From NCBI RefSeq assembly GCF_024758505.1, contig NZ_CP077970.1:2604001-2668000 (forward strand): a stretch of 64,000 nt of DNA, given 5' to 3'. The notes under the pieces are model-generated. The model saw only the letters and a program-made list of their open reading frames with translations. It searched no databases and was not told the DNA's origin. Origin of the DNA: Bradyrhizobium arachidis (lineage in GTDB: Bacteria > Pseudomonadota > Alphaproteobacteria > Rhizobiales > Xanthobacteraceae). The position numbers and the translations under genes are program-made. Numbering within the stretch: position 1 is the stretch's first letter; every line of letters starts with the position of its first letter. Positions 23,991 through 32,280 of the stretch are shown piece after piece.

Positions 23991-24155
23991 TTACTTGAGG
24001 CTGGCGCTGACCGAGGCGAACTTGTTGTTCAACAGGACGGTGCCGAGATTGTTGACCGTCGCGATGATCGCCAGCGCGATGCCGGCTGCAATCAGACCGT
24101 ACTCGATCGCGGTGGTCCCACTTTCATCGATCAGAAAACGCTTCAATACAGACAT
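23991..24155 (-). CDS. Flp/Tad-type pilin, small
   Basis: This 54-residue prepilin has short basic N-terminal residues (SVLKRFLIDESG) followed by TTAIEYGLIAAGIALAII, the Flp family hydrophobic core. The processing site Gly-Thr-Thr-Ala-Ile-Glu-Tyr keeps the conserved Glu and Tyr of Flp pilins. ATG 24155 is preferred because AGGGG lies 8 nt upstream; the TTG at 24173 is less likely. No cpa/tad assembly genes are nearby, so it must rely on a Tad system elsewhere. Confidence 0.88.
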   Translation of the reverse strand: MSVLKRFLIDESGTTAIEYGLIAAGIALAIIATVNNLGTVLLNNKFASVSASLK

Positions 24156-24301
24156 CTGGGTAGCCCCTATCAAACGCTGTCTTTTAGCGCGGACGACCTA
24201 TGAATGCGTAAAGCGGATAGATTCAATTTTCATAAAGCATGCGGTCTCCGCTTCGACCCCGGGACAGCGATGCGTGCAGAGTGAAGATGGTGCCTCCCCT
24301 C

Positions 24302-24381
24302 CGTCATTGCGAGCGCAGCGAAGCAATCCAGAATCCCGCCGAGGAGGCAGTCTGGATTGCTTCGCTGCGCTCGCAATGACG
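24302..24381. repeat. long perfect palindrome (31-bp arms), dispersed repeat family 3
   Basis: CGTCATTGCGAGCGCAGCGA... starts at 24302 and its exact reverse complement ends at 24381. The arms are 31 bp with an 18-nt spacer (24333-24350). I recall near-identical palindromes (CGTCATTGCGAGCGCAGCG, GAAGCAATCCAGA) in many Bradyrhizobium intergenic regions. It lies downstream of the methyltransferase and upstream of the Flp pilin, both on the minus strand. It is not followed by a T-run. Confidence 0.85.
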
Positions 24382-24420
24382 AGTGCGGAAATAGCTTCGA
24401 TTGGGTGCTATGCGCGCGCT

Positions 24421-25047
24421 TCAGCGCGGCGACAGGAACGGGATGATCATCGGCACCCGACGGCAATAGGCGCCATAGGCGTCGGCGCCGAGCTCCTTCG
24501 ACAAAAACACCTCCTCCATGCGCCCCTTCTGCCACATGCCGAAGGAGATCAGGATGGCGCCGAGGATCGCCGTCACCGTACCGACCGCGATGCCGGTCGC
24601 GAGCATGCCCGCGATCAGCCCGGTGTAGATCGGGTGACGCACGATGCCATAGGGACCCGTGTCGATGACGCGGTGGTCTTCCTTGTGGGTGATGGTGTTG
24701 GACCAGAATTTTCCGAGATGCAGCCGTCCCCACCAGGTGAAGGAGATACCGGCCAGCACGATCAGGGCCGTGATGTAGACACCGGTTTCGCCGAAGACCC
24801 ACAGCGGCTTCTCGTTCAGCACTTCCGCCGTCCATGGCGTGAATAGAATACCGCCGATCAGGATCGGCAGGCGGTAGCGGCCGGACTCCAGCGTCATGAC
24901 CTGCTTCTGGGTGCGGCCCTGCCAGAACGAGGCCCCGACCCAGCTTGCGAGCCAGGCGAGCCAGATCAGCGCCAGCAGTTTGGTCGGCCAGGTCGTGGTC
25001 CAGCCACCCCAGGCGAATGAAAGAAGCTTGCTGAAATCAAAGGACAT
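24421..25047 (-). CDS. isoprenylcysteine carboxylmethyltransferase-family membrane methyltransferase
   Basis: This 208-residue protein has about five membrane segments and the ICMT/PEMT C-terminal signature. HRVIDTGPYGIVRHPIYTGLI binds S-adenosylmethionine at the membrane surface, and a late EEVFLSKELGADAYGAYCRRV segment carries the conserved Glu and YxxYxxRV pattern. In bacteria such proteins methylate lipids or unknown small membrane molecules. It is separated from the epimerase gene upstream by 33 bp and may be co-transcribed with it, which could tie it to lipid modification. Confidence 0.85.
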   Translation of the reverse strand: MSFDFSKLLSFAWGGWTTTWPTKLLALIWLAWLASWVGASFWQGRTQKQVMTLESGRYRLPILIGGILFTPWTAEVLNEKPLWVFGETGVYITALIVLAGISFTWWGRLHLGKFWSNTITHKEDHRVIDTGPYGIVRHPIYTGLIAGMLATGIAVGTVTAILGAILISFGMWQKGRMEEVFLSKELGADAYGAYCRRVPMIIPFLSPR

Positions 25048-25080
25048 GAGGACCGTTCTTAAGCGGATCGCGGCTGCAAG

Positions 25081-26112
25081 TCAGCCGGCGCGTGAACTGA
25101 GGGCGGGACGTTCGAGCCCGGCCGATGCCGGTCGGCCCCCCCGGGCGAGCAGATAGTTGATGGTGTCGCGCAGCACCGGCTCGATCGGGCGGGGCGCATA
25201 ACCAAGCTCGGTTCGCGCCTTCTCGATCGAGAGGTCGCTGGCGTGGAGCGCGATGCGCACGCCCTCGCCGGTGCCGTCAGGCGCGCGGTGGGTGACGCGG
25301 TCGGCGAGATATTCGAGCATGGTCGCCGAGAGCTCGGCCATCCGGCCGGGGACCTCGATCGGGCGCTGCCGCCGGCCTGACATCGCCGACATCATGCGCA
25401 GGATCTCGCGCAGGCGCACGCATTCGCCGCCGAGGATGTAGCGTTGTCCAAGCCGTCCGCGCTCCATGGTGAGCACCAGGCCGGTGGCGACGTCGCGCAC
25501 GTCGACGAGGTTGACCAGGAAGTTGATGTGCGGCTGCAGGCGCTGCTGCAGGAAGCGCCACAGCATCGCGGTCGGCGGCGTCAGATTGTGGTCGGTCGGG
25601 CCGATCGGCATGGTCGGCGTGCCGATCACGATCGGAAATCCGGCCGCCGCGGCGCGGGCCGCATGATGCTCGGCGAGTGCCTTCGATCGCGTATAGGCAC
25701 CGGGCATCACATCTGCCGGCTGCAGCGCCTCTTCGGCGCGGGCATTGCCCAGGTCGGAGTAAGGAAACAGGATCGATTCCGTCGAGCAGTGCAGGAAGCG
25801 CGACACGCCGCGCGACTGCGCCGCCGCGAGCACGACCTCGGTGCCGCCGCAGTTGACGTCGTGAAAGTCCTGCTTGTTGGCGACCCACATGCCCGGCAGG
25901 CCGGCGAGGTGATAGACCTGCTCGATTCCCGCAAGCGCGCGATCGACCGCGGCGCGGTCGAGCACCGATCCCTGCACGAAGTCGATGTCCGGACTGAGCG
26001 CGGTCGGCGGGCGGACATCAAGAATGCGGACCTCGTGCCCCCTATCGTGGAGCGCCGCTACAAGATGCTGTCCGATGAAACCGCTGCCACCGGTAACGAG
26101 TACACGCGTCAT
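25081..26112 (-). CDS. NAD-dependent epimerase/dehydratase (HpnA/3-beta-HSD-like SDR)
   Basis: This 343-residue extended SDR starts VLVTGGSGFIGQHLVAAL, the nucleotide-binding turn. A conserved LAG sits at VYHLAGLPGMW, and Tyr/Lys are in AYTRSKALAEHHA. A Pro follows in VIGTPTMPIGPTDHN, as in the HpnA/3-beta-hydroxysteroid group. It probably oxidises or epimerises a sugar- or sterol-like substrate, and hopanoid side-chain modification is one option. No other hopanoid genes are near. It shares strand and short spacing with the downstream methyltransferase. Confidence 0.85.
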   Translation of the reverse strand: MTRVLVTGGSGFIGQHLVAALHDRGHEVRILDVRPPTALSPDIDFVQGSVLDRAAVDRALAGIEQVYHLAGLPGMWVANKQDFHDVNCGGTEVVLAAAQSRGVSRFLHCSTESILFPYSDLGNARAEEALQPADVMPGAYTRSKALAEHHAARAAAAGFPIVIGTPTMPIGPTDHNLTPPTAMLWRFLQQRLQPHINFLVNLVDVRDVATGLVLTMERGRLGQRYILGGECVRLREILRMMSAMSGRRQRPIEVPGRMAELSATMLEYLADRVTHRAPDGTGEGVRIALHASDLSIEKARTELGYAPRPIEPVLRDTINYLLARGGRPASAGLERPALSSRAG

Positions 26113-26139
26113 GAATAAAGGTGCTGCTCCCTGAGAAGC

Positions 26140-26658
26140 CTATCGAGTCGAAAGGGAATTTGCCGGAACAGGCGCGAGGATCGCGGCAAGATCGCGACGA
26201 AAGCCCAAAGCAATAAACAATTTTGCCATAACAAACATGGGTCCAAGGAAAAGATGGGACGGAAATGTGAATAACGAGGCCTCGCGGCCCTCGAAAACCT
26301 TGTGACCGATCGATTGCGCGGCAAGGCCGAGCGCGATCATCACGCCGCAGATCGACCACATCATGGCGGTGCTCGTCTGATGGGCGACCGTCGTGGCGAT
26401 CGAGAACAGCGCGACTGACGTCGCGAGGATGCCGAGGCCGAGCGGAATGTCGAGCAGCAGCCAGTAAATCAGCACCGGCAGCGCCAGAATCACGGCAAGG
26501 CTGACTTCGAAGCCGAACAGGGGAACATTGACCAGCGTCAGCGGCATCACGGCGCCGGTGAACAGCAGCAGGATACCCACCACGTGCATCGCGGTATTCC
26601 GCGGGTCGCGATGGTATTCGACGTAAACGGCAAGTTGGCGTTGAAAATAGCCACCCAT
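26140..26658 (-). CDS. Mpo1/DUF962-like membrane protein
   Basis: This 172-residue protein has four hydrophobic segments. It begins QLAVYVEYHRDPRNTAMHVVG, a conserved YxxxHxxPxNxxxHxxG motif, and near the end has QSIGHKVFEGREASLF (conserved GHxxFEG..P). In yeast the relative Mpo1 is an Fe(II)-dependent 2-hydroxy fatty acid dioxygenase, and the His pattern for iron is kept here. A similar lipid alpha-oxidation role is an inference. It lies 27 bp from the epimerase start on the same strand, suggesting a three-gene lipid or membrane cluster. Confidence 0.82.
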   Translation of the reverse strand: MGGYFQRQLAVYVEYHRDPRNTAMHVVGILLLFTGAVMPLTLVNVPLFGFEVSLAVILALPVLIYWLLLDIPLGLGILATSVALFSIATTVAHQTSTAMMWSICGVMIALGLAAQSIGHKVFEGREASLFTFPSHLFLGPMFVMAKLFIALGFRRDLAAILAPVPANSLSTR

Positions 26659-26828
26659 CTCGGTCTCGCGCTGCGTTCAGGTTGGGAAGATTGAAAAGCC
26701 TATAGCATCAGGATGCCCCCCGCACAAACCTGCACAATTGTCGCGCGACACAGTGCGGCGCGGCGCGCATGGCAAGCAAAACATGCGGGAGTTCAAGGGG
26801 TTCCGCGTTTGACGCGAGCTGCGATTGA

Positions 26829-27497
26829 TTATCGTTTTTTGGCAGGCTTCTTCGCCGGCGCGGCCGGCTTGGCTGGCGCCGCCGGCTGCTCGTCCGGGAC
26901 CTTCGCCAGCGTCATGATCTGCGTCTGGCCATTGACCGCCGAGGTCGGCTTCGCCCGGTCGAGGAACTGCTCCTCGCCAAGTCCGATCGAGTGGAGCCGC
27001 TTGGCGGAGATCTTGAACGTGTTCACCAGCACGTCGCGAATCGCATCCGCCCGGCGCTGGCTCAGGATCGCATTGGCTTCGCGCGTCTTCGCGTTGGACT
27101 CGACATGGCCCACGATCACGAATGTGTAGGGCAGCAGCGAGGCGTGGACCAGCGCATCCGCGAGGCGGCCGACGGTCTGATACGACGCGGGCTGGATGAT
27201 CGGCGTGTCGGCGTCGAACTGGATCGCCGCGTTGAAGGCCGGCAGCTTGGCGAGGTCGGGCGCGATCAGCGGACGGTTGACCGGGCCCGGATCGTTCTTG
27301 ATCCGGGTCTTGGCCCGCTCCATCACCTGCTGCTTCGTCGCAGGCAGATCGAGCTCGCCATCCTGCTCGTAGTGATTCAGCTTGGCGACGATGTCGTCCC
27401 GGGTCGGCGGCGTCGTCTGCGCGCGGGCGGTTGCCGCGGCGAGCGTGAGCGCGACTGCGAGACCGATTCGGGACAGGCTGACCAGGGCCGCGCGCAT
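26829..27497 (-). CDS. OmpA-domain outer-membrane/peptidoglycan-associated protein
   Basis: This 222-residue protein has an N-terminal signal (IGLAVALTLAAATARAQ). The OmpA-like peptidoglycan-binding domain spans about residues 90-200: IQFDADTPIIQPASYQTV, FVIVGHVESNAKTREANAIL, LSQRRADAIRDVLVNTFKI and KRLHSIGLGEEQFLD. The usual G-H-T-D of the motif is GHVE here, so one canonical residue is changed. The tail is Ala/Pro/Lys-rich. Its start codon shares one base with the stop of the upstream Cys-rich gene, indicating translational coupling. Confidence 0.9.
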   Translation of the reverse strand: MRAALVSLSRIGLAVALTLAAATARAQTTPPTRDDIVAKLNHYEQDGELDLPATKQQVMERAKTRIKNDPGPVNRPLIAPDLAKLPAFNAAIQFDADTPIIQPASYQTVGRLADALVHASLLPYTFVIVGHVESNAKTREANAILSQRRADAIRDVLVNTFKISAKRLHSIGLGEEQFLDRAKPTSAVNGQTQIMTLAKVPDEQPAAPAKPAAPAKKPAKKR

Positions 27498-27913
27498 CAG
27501 CGATATCCCGCGTCGTCAACCGCCTTCAGGCAGTTGTTGCTGATGCCCTTGGGCGTCGAGATCAGGCAGGGGATCGACTTAGAGGTCTCCTTGGTCGAGC
27601 CGCCGCAGACCTTGACGATCTCACGACTGCAGGCGTTCGCCACGGTGACGCGCGCGGCGACCCGCTTCTGGATGGCGTCGAAGGCTGCGAGGTAGTCGGT
27701 CTGGCACTGCGGCGTCAGCACGTCCCGGTTACGGGATAAGCATTCCTTCAGGCGGGTCGAATCCGGGTTCACGCCGCGGCAATTGGCGACGATTTCCGCG
27801 CCGCAGCTTTTCGCCAGCATCCCGATCGAATCGCCAAAGCTCATGGTCTCGGCCATCGCCAGCTGTGGCATGACCAATGCAAGCACGATTGATGTGACGA
27901 AGCCCCGGAGCAT
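27497..27913 (-). CDS. cysteine-rich repeat (GLG1-type) periplasmic protein
   Basis: This is a 138-residue secreted protein. A signal peptide starts at ATG 27913 (LRGFVTSIVLALVMPQLAMAE). The longer frame to 28033 is an N-terminal extension without a good start. It has two cysteine-rich units of the GLG1 type: CGAEIVANCRGVNPDSTRLKEC-like with LTPQC, and CSREIVKVCGG with NNC. Seven or eight Cys probably form disulfides. The family is common in rhizobia and of unknown role. It is translationally coupled to the OmpA-like gene, so the two may act together in the envelope. Confidence 0.75.
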   Translation of the reverse strand: MLRGFVTSIVLALVMPQLAMAETMSFGDSIGMLAKSCGAEIVANCRGVNPDSTRLKECLSRNRDVLTPQCQTDYLAAFDAIQKRVAARVTVANACSREIVKVCGGSTKETSKSIPCLISTPKGISNNCLKAVDDAGYR

Positions 27914-28002
27914 GGGTGCATCTGATACGGGGAAGTTCGCGGTGGTCAAGGGCTGTGGACGGGAGAATTGTCGACGGCTCGGGAGGGTGCGACGAACCGT
28001 CC

Positions 28003-28293
28003 TCACTCCGCGGCGTCGAGTTGGGGTGGCCACTCGATCAGGGCGACCGTGTAATTCTTGAGGTCATCGGCGAATTCTGGATCGGCCTTGAGCTCGTCCA
28101 GCGTCCGGGGAGGGGGAAGCTGGCGGCCGTCCGCAATCAGATCTTGCACGTAGAATTCGAGAGCCTCAGGCGCATTCTCCAGGGCCTCGTCAACGTCATC
28201 GCCGCCGGAAATGCAGCCGGGCAGGTCCGGAAACCACACGCCGACGGCTTCGTCCGGGCCAGCGTCTTCGATGATGGCGATATAGTGAGCCAT
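28003..28293 (-). CDS. HicB-family antitoxin (orphan)
   Basis: This 96-residue HicB-like protein keeps the partial RNase H fold: HYIAIIEDAGPDEAVGVWFPDLPGC followed by ISGGDDVDEALENAPEALEF. It lacks the C-terminal HTH or ribbon-helix-helix that autoregulating HicB proteins carry. No HicA-like frame (about 60 residues, double-stranded-RNA-binding fold) lies next to it on either side. It is therefore an orphan antitoxin or a domesticated protein. It is divergent from the hydrolase gene. Confidence 0.85.
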   Translation of the reverse strand: MAHYIAIIEDAGPDEAVGVWFPDLPGCISGGDDVDEALENAPEALEFYVQDLIADGRQLPPPRTLDELKADPEFADDLKNYTVALIEWPPQLDAAE

Positions 28294-28333
28294 GACAGGA
28301 TTGGTGGCCTCGAAGGTTGTGCCGCTAAGTTTG

Positions 28334-28347
28334 ATTCATTTATGAAT
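28334..28347. promoter_or_regulatory. candidate operator palindrome ATTCAT-TT-ATGAAT
   Basis: A perfect 6-bp inverted repeat with a 2-bp centre lies in the 77-bp divergent gap between the HicB gene (minus, starts 28293) and the hydrolase gene (plus, starts 28371). The hydrolase ribosome site GGAGG follows at 28359-28363. It could be an operator for either promoter. HicB itself appears to lack a DNA-binding domain, so the binder is unknown. Confidence 0.4.
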
Positions 28348-28370
28348 ACCCCACCGTTGGAGGTACGCAA

Positions 28371-29198
28371 TTGGGAAAATTGACTCTGGCTGAGGGGGCC
28401 GGCTCGTTCGTGTTTCGTGATGAGGGTGCCGCCCCTCCGCCGCGTTCGATGCGGGTCTTCTCGTTTCGCCCCCGATCGAGCACTCGGCACACGCGCATCA
28501 TCATGGCAATGCATGGCGTTGATCGTGCTGCTGCCGAGTTTCGCGATCTTCTCGCGCCGCAAGCCGAACGCAACGGGCAAATCGTGCTGGTACCGGAGTT
28601 CGATCCGGACCAGTTCCCGGGCGTCCACGCATACAATTTCGGCGGCGTGCGATTGCCGCCGCCCGACAACACGGTCTTGCCGCGCGATCACTGGAATTTC
28701 GGGGTCATCGACCGGCTGTTTCATGATGTTGGACATGCGATCGGGTCCAGCCGGGAGACGTTCGGCCTGTTCGGCAATTCCGCGGGTGCCCAATATGTCC
28801 TGCGCTATCTTGCGCTCAACGAGGCCGCCTCCGTTGACCTTGCCGTTGCCGCCAACTGCGGATGCTACATGCTGCCGAATCTCACCATGGAGTATCCAGA
28901 TGGCATGGGAGGGATTGGTCTCAACGCAAGTCATTTGCGGAGGTATCTGGGGCGCTCCCTTGTTATCTTGCTAGGCGACGCCGACAACGACCCGGACGAT
29001 CCCCACCTGCCCCGCTGGGACGAGGCGATGGCTCAAGGCCCTCATCGTCTTGCGCGGGGTCTCTGGCATTTCCAGCACGCTACGGAGCTAGCCAAAAGCC
29101 AGGGTGTGGCGCTGGGCTGGAGGCTCGAAATTGCGCCGGGCGCCGGGCATGTGGACCAATTGATCTACGATCAGGGGGCGAACATCTTGAACCGCTGA
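28371..29198 (+). CDS. alpha/beta-hydrolase fold protein
   Basis: This is a 275-residue protein. The start is an unusual TTG at 28371, chosen because GGAGG sits 7 nt upstream and no other in-frame ATG precedes the conserved core. The nucleophile elbow is FGLFGNSAGAQYVLRY (G-N-S-A-G). An acidic residue is in LLGDADNDPDDP, and the final His is in APGAGHVDQL, which completes a Ser-Asp-His triad in the normal order. The substrate is unknown; poly(3-hydroxybutyrate) depolymerase- or esterase-like relatives fit the layout. It is convergent with uvrD. Confidence 0.8.
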   Translation: MGKLTLAEGAGSFVFRDEGAAPPPRSMRVFSFRPRSSTRHTRIIMAMHGVDRAAAEFRDLLAPQAERNGQIVLVPEFDPDQFPGVHAYNFGGVRLPPPDNTVLPRDHWNFGVIDRLFHDVGHAIGSSRETFGLFGNSAGAQYVLRYLALNEAASVDLAVAANCGCYMLPNLTMEYPDGMGGIGLNASHLRRYLGRSLVILLGDADNDPDDPHLPRWDEAMAQGPHRLARGLWHFQHATELAKSQGVALGWRLEIAPGAGHVDQLIYDQGANILNR

Positions 29199-29225
29199 CT
29201 GGACGGCATTGCTCGCAAGGCCTGG

Positions 29226-31820
29226 TCACGCCCTCTGCACAAAGCTGTCCACGACCTTCTTCTCGCCGGCCTTGTCGAAGGCGATGGTGAGCTTGTTGCC
29301 GTCGATCTTGACCACGCGGCCATAGCCGAATTTTTGGTGGAACACGCGGTCACCCAGCGCAAATTCCGAGGTCGTGCCGGTCGATTTGGCGACCAGTTCG
29401 CCCTCGATCGTCATCGGCCCGCGGCGGCGCGAGCCGAAGCTGCCGCCGAAGTCGGGCGAGGATGAGAACGACGAGGCCTCTTCCGCAAAGCTGCCGCGCC
29501 CGCCGCCACCACCTTGGCCGCGGTTGCGATTCGCCTGCGCCCGCTGCCAGCCCGGCGTCGTATAGCTGGAGCCGAAGGCCTCCATGTCGTCGAAGCGCGA
29601 GGCTCCGTAGCCGCCGGTGCCGCCCCAGGCCGAGCCGCCCTTGGATTCGGTGATCTCGACATTGGCCGCCGGCAGCTCGTCGAGGAAGCGCGACGGGATC
29701 GTGGTCGACCAGGTGCCATGGATGCGGCGGTTGGTCGCAAAATAGAGCTTTGCACGCCGCCGGGCGCGGGTCAGGCCGACATGGGCGAGCCGGCGCTCTT
29801 CCTCCAGCCCCGCGCGACCCTGTTCGTCCAGGGTGCGCTGGCTCGGAAACAGGCCTTCCTCCCAGCCCGGCAGGAACACGTTGTCGAATTCGAGCCCTTT
29901 TGCCGAATGCAGTGTCATCAGCGAGACGGCGTCCTCTTCGGAGCCGCCGTCGCGGTCCATCACCAGCGCGATGTGCTCGAGGAAACCTTGCAGGTTCTCG
30001 AACTCCTCCATGGAGCGAACGAGCTCTTTCAGGTTTTCGAGCCGGCCGGCGGCATCCGCCGAGCGGTCCTTCTGCCACATCTCGGTATAGCCGCTCTCGT
30101 CCAGCACGATCTGGGCGAGGTCGGTATGCGCGGTGACCTCGCGCTGGGCACGCCAGCGGTCGAATTGCGTCACGACTTCGCGCAAAGACCCGCGCGCCTT
30201 CGGCTTCAACTCGTCGGTCTCGACCACGGCGCGCGCCGCCTCGAACAGCGGGATGCGGCGCTTGCGAGCGTGGTCGTGCAGCATCTGCACGGTGGCGTCG
30301 CCCAGGCCGCGCTTGGGCACGTTGACGATGCGCTCGAAGGCGAGGTCGTCGGCCGGCGAGTTGATGACGCGCAAATAGGCCAGCGCGTCGCGGATTTCCG
30401 CCCGCTCGTAGAAGCGCGGGCCGCCGATCACGCGATAGGGCAGGCCGAGGGTGACAAAGCGGTCTTCGAACTCGCGCATCTGGTAGGACGCGCGCACCAG
30501 GATGGCGACCTCGTTGAGCTTGTCGCCCATGCGCTGGATCTGCTCGATCTCCTCACCGATCGCGCGCGCCTCTTCTTCCGAGTCCCACGCGCCGGTGACG
30601 GTGACCTTCTCGCCGTCCTCGTCTTCGGTGCGCAGCGTCTTGCCCAGCCGGCCTTCATTATGCGCGATCAGATGCGAGGCGGCGGCGAGGATGTGACCGG
30701 TCGAACGGTAGTTGCGCTCCAGGCGAATGACTTTTGCGCCGGGAAAGTCGTGCTCGAAGCGCAGGATGTTGTCGACCTCCGCACCGCGCCAGCCATAGAT
30801 CGACTGGTCGTCATCGCCGACGCAGCAGATGTTTTTGGTGGGAGCGTTTGCGCCAACCGTCATTGCCGCGTGCTCCGTCATTCCGGGGCGATGCGCAGCA
30901 TCGAACCCCATTGCGCTATCGCGCAATGTGGAATCTCGAGCTGTGGACTCATCTCCAGATTCCGGGTTCGGCTCTTCGAGCCGCCCCGGAATGACGGCCT
31001 TGGGTGAAGGCGCCTGCGACAACAGCCGCAGCCACAGATACTGCGCGACGTTGGTGTCCTGATATTCGTCGACCAAAATGTATTTGAAGCGCTGCTGATA
31101 CTGCCGGAGAATGTCCGGATGCTCGCGGAAGATCCGGATGTTTTCCAGCAGCAGATCGCCGAAATCGGCGGCGTTCAGGATCTTCAGCCGTTCCTGGTAA
31201 CTCGTATAGAGCTTGCCGCCCTTGCCGTTGGCGAACATTGCGGCTTCGCCCGAGGGCACCTGCGTTGGGCTCAGCCCGCGGTTCTTCCAGCCGTCGATCA
31301 GGCCGGCGAGCATGCGCGCGGGCCAGCGCTTGTCGTCGATATTTTCGGCCTGCAAGAGCTGCTTCAGCAGCCGGACCTGATCGTCGACGTCGAGCACGGT
31401 GAAGTTGGATTTGAGCTGCGCGAGCTCGGCATGGGTGCGCAGGATGCGGCCGCCGATGGAGTGGAAGGTGCCGAGCCACGGCATGCCTTCAACCGCCTGT
31501 CCCAGCATCTGGCCGAGGCGGTGCTTCATCTCGCGCGCGGCTTTGTTGGTGAAGGTCACCGACAGGATCTCGCCGGGGCGCGCGCGGCCCTGGCTCAAAA
31601 TGTGCGCGATGCGCGTCGTCAGCACGCGCGTCTTGCCGGTGCCCGCGCCCGCCAGCACCAGCACCGGTCCGTCCAGCGACTCGACCGCCTCGCGCTGCTC
31701 GGGATTGAGGCCGGTGAGATATTTCGGGCCCACCGAGGCGCGGGCACGCGCGGCGATGCCGCCGGCCGCGGGATGGTGGTCGGGTACGCTGTGGTTGGTG
31801 ATCTTGCTCGGCTCGGTCAT
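29226..31820 (-). CDS. uvrD: UvrD/PcrA-type DNA helicase carrying an in-frame palindromic insertion
   Basis: This helicase of about 864 residues has Walker A LAGAGTGKTR, Walker B VDEYQDTN, motif GDDDQSIYGWRG, motif LERNYRST, and later VSLMTLHSAKGLEF and VGLTRARRRAKL, the standard superfamily 1A set. Between DEYQDTN...LRLLSQ and NICCVGDDDQ the protein has about 55 extra residues that other UvrD proteins lack. They are encoded mainly by a 123-bp palindromic repeat (30875-30997). The C-terminal 150 residues are Gly/Ser-rich followed by a Tudor-like end. Starts at 31820, 31829 or 31838 are possible. Its role is DNA repair and replication restart. Confidence 0.93.
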   Translation of the reverse strand: MTEPSKITNHSVPDHHPAAGGIAARARASVGPKYLTGLNPEQREAVESLDGPVLVLAGAGTGKTRVLTTRIAHILSQGRARPGEILSVTFTNKAAREMKHRLGQMLGQAVEGMPWLGTFHSIGGRILRTHAELAQLKSNFTVLDVDDQVRLLKQLLQAENIDDKRWPARMLAGLIDGWKNRGLSPTQVPSGEAAMFANGKGGKLYTSYQERLKILNAADFGDLLLENIRIFREHPDILRQYQQRFKYILVDEYQDTNVAQYLWLRLLSQAPSPKAVIPGRLEEPNPESGDESTARDSTLRDSAMGFDAAHRPGMTEHAAMTVGANAPTKNICCVGDDDQSIYGWRGAEVDNILRFEHDFPGAKVIRLERNYRSTGHILAAASHLIAHNEGRLGKTLRTEDEDGEKVTVTGAWDSEEEARAIGEEIEQIQRMGDKLNEVAILVRASYQMREFEDRFVTLGLPYRVIGGPRFYERAEIRDALAYLRVINSPADDLAFERIVNVPKRGLGDATVQMLHDHARKRRIPLFEAARAVVETDELKPKARGSLREVVTQFDRWRAQREVTAHTDLAQIVLDESGYTEMWQKDRSADAAGRLENLKELVRSMEEFENLQGFLEHIALVMDRDGGSEEDAVSLMTLHSAKGLEFDNVFLPGWEEGLFPSQRTLDEQGRAGLEEERRLAHVGLTRARRRAKLYFATNRRIHGTWSTTIPSRFLDELPAANVEITESKGGSAWGGTGGYGASRFDDMEAFGSSYTTPGWQRAQANRNRGQGGGGGRGSFAEEASSFSSSPDFGGSFGSRRRGPMTIEGELVAKSTGTTSEFALGDRVFHQKFGYGRVVKIDGNKLTIAFDKAGEKKVVDSFVQRA
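30875..30997. repeat. palindromic repeat element inserted in frame inside uvrD (family 4)
   Basis: CCGTCATTCCGGGGCG (30875-30890) is an exact inverted match to CGCCCCGGAATGACGG (30982-30997). Between them are further stems: CATTGCGC/GCGCAATG, GGAATCT/AGATTCC and CGGCTC-TTC-GAGCCG. The total is 123 bp, exactly 41 codons, so the uvrD frame is kept and no stop codon is made. I recall very similar palindromes as abundant intergenic repeats in Bradyrhizobium. Confidence 0.8.
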
Positions 31821-32093
31821 GCGAATCATCGGCCCCACGATGGCACCGCGGGGGTGTGGAAGGGAGCCTTCATAGCAGGGATTACCGCCTATATGGGGCG
31901 GCGGGGAGGGTTTTTACAGACTTATCCGGCCGCGCAATCCCGCATCAAAGGCGAAATTTGTTCCTGCGCCGCCGGCAAATTTCCCGCACGCCCCGCTCGG
32001 AACCATCGTTTCGCAGTCGAGATTGTCTCAGCAAGCAAGGCGTGGCCTCAAGGTCGCGCCGATCGCAGACGAAATCGAGACGGAGGTGTGGCC

Positions 32094-32267
32094 ATGCTAG
32101 GCTGGGTTGTGACGTTTCTGGTGATCGCGCTGATCGCCGGTATTTTGGGTTTTGGCGGGATCGCCGGCGCGTCCATCGAAATCGCCAAGATCATCTTCTT
32201 CATCGCGGTCGTGCTGTTCCTGGTGGCGGCCGTGGTCGGACTCGCGCGCGGCCGCACTAGAATTTAG
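32094..32267 (+). CDS. DUF1328 small membrane protein
   Basis: This 57-residue protein runs from ATG 32094, with GGAGG (32082-32086) 7 nt upstream. The long upstream extension is antisense to uvrD. It is two hydrophobic helices, WVVTFLVIALIAGILGFGG and IAKIIFFIAVVLFLVAAVVG, ending RGRTRI. This matches the DUF1328/YtjA family of stress-associated inner-membrane proteins of unknown function. It ends 14 bp from the end of the convergent thioesterase. Confidence 0.88.
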   Translation: MLGWVVTFLVIALIAGILGFGGIAGASIEIAKIIFFIAVVLFLVAAVVGLARGRTRI

Positions 32268-32280
32268 CGCGGCTGACGGC

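Noticed and set aside
29514..31007. Plus-strand frame opposite uvrD
   Set aside because: It is antisense to a conserved helicase and shows no known domain.
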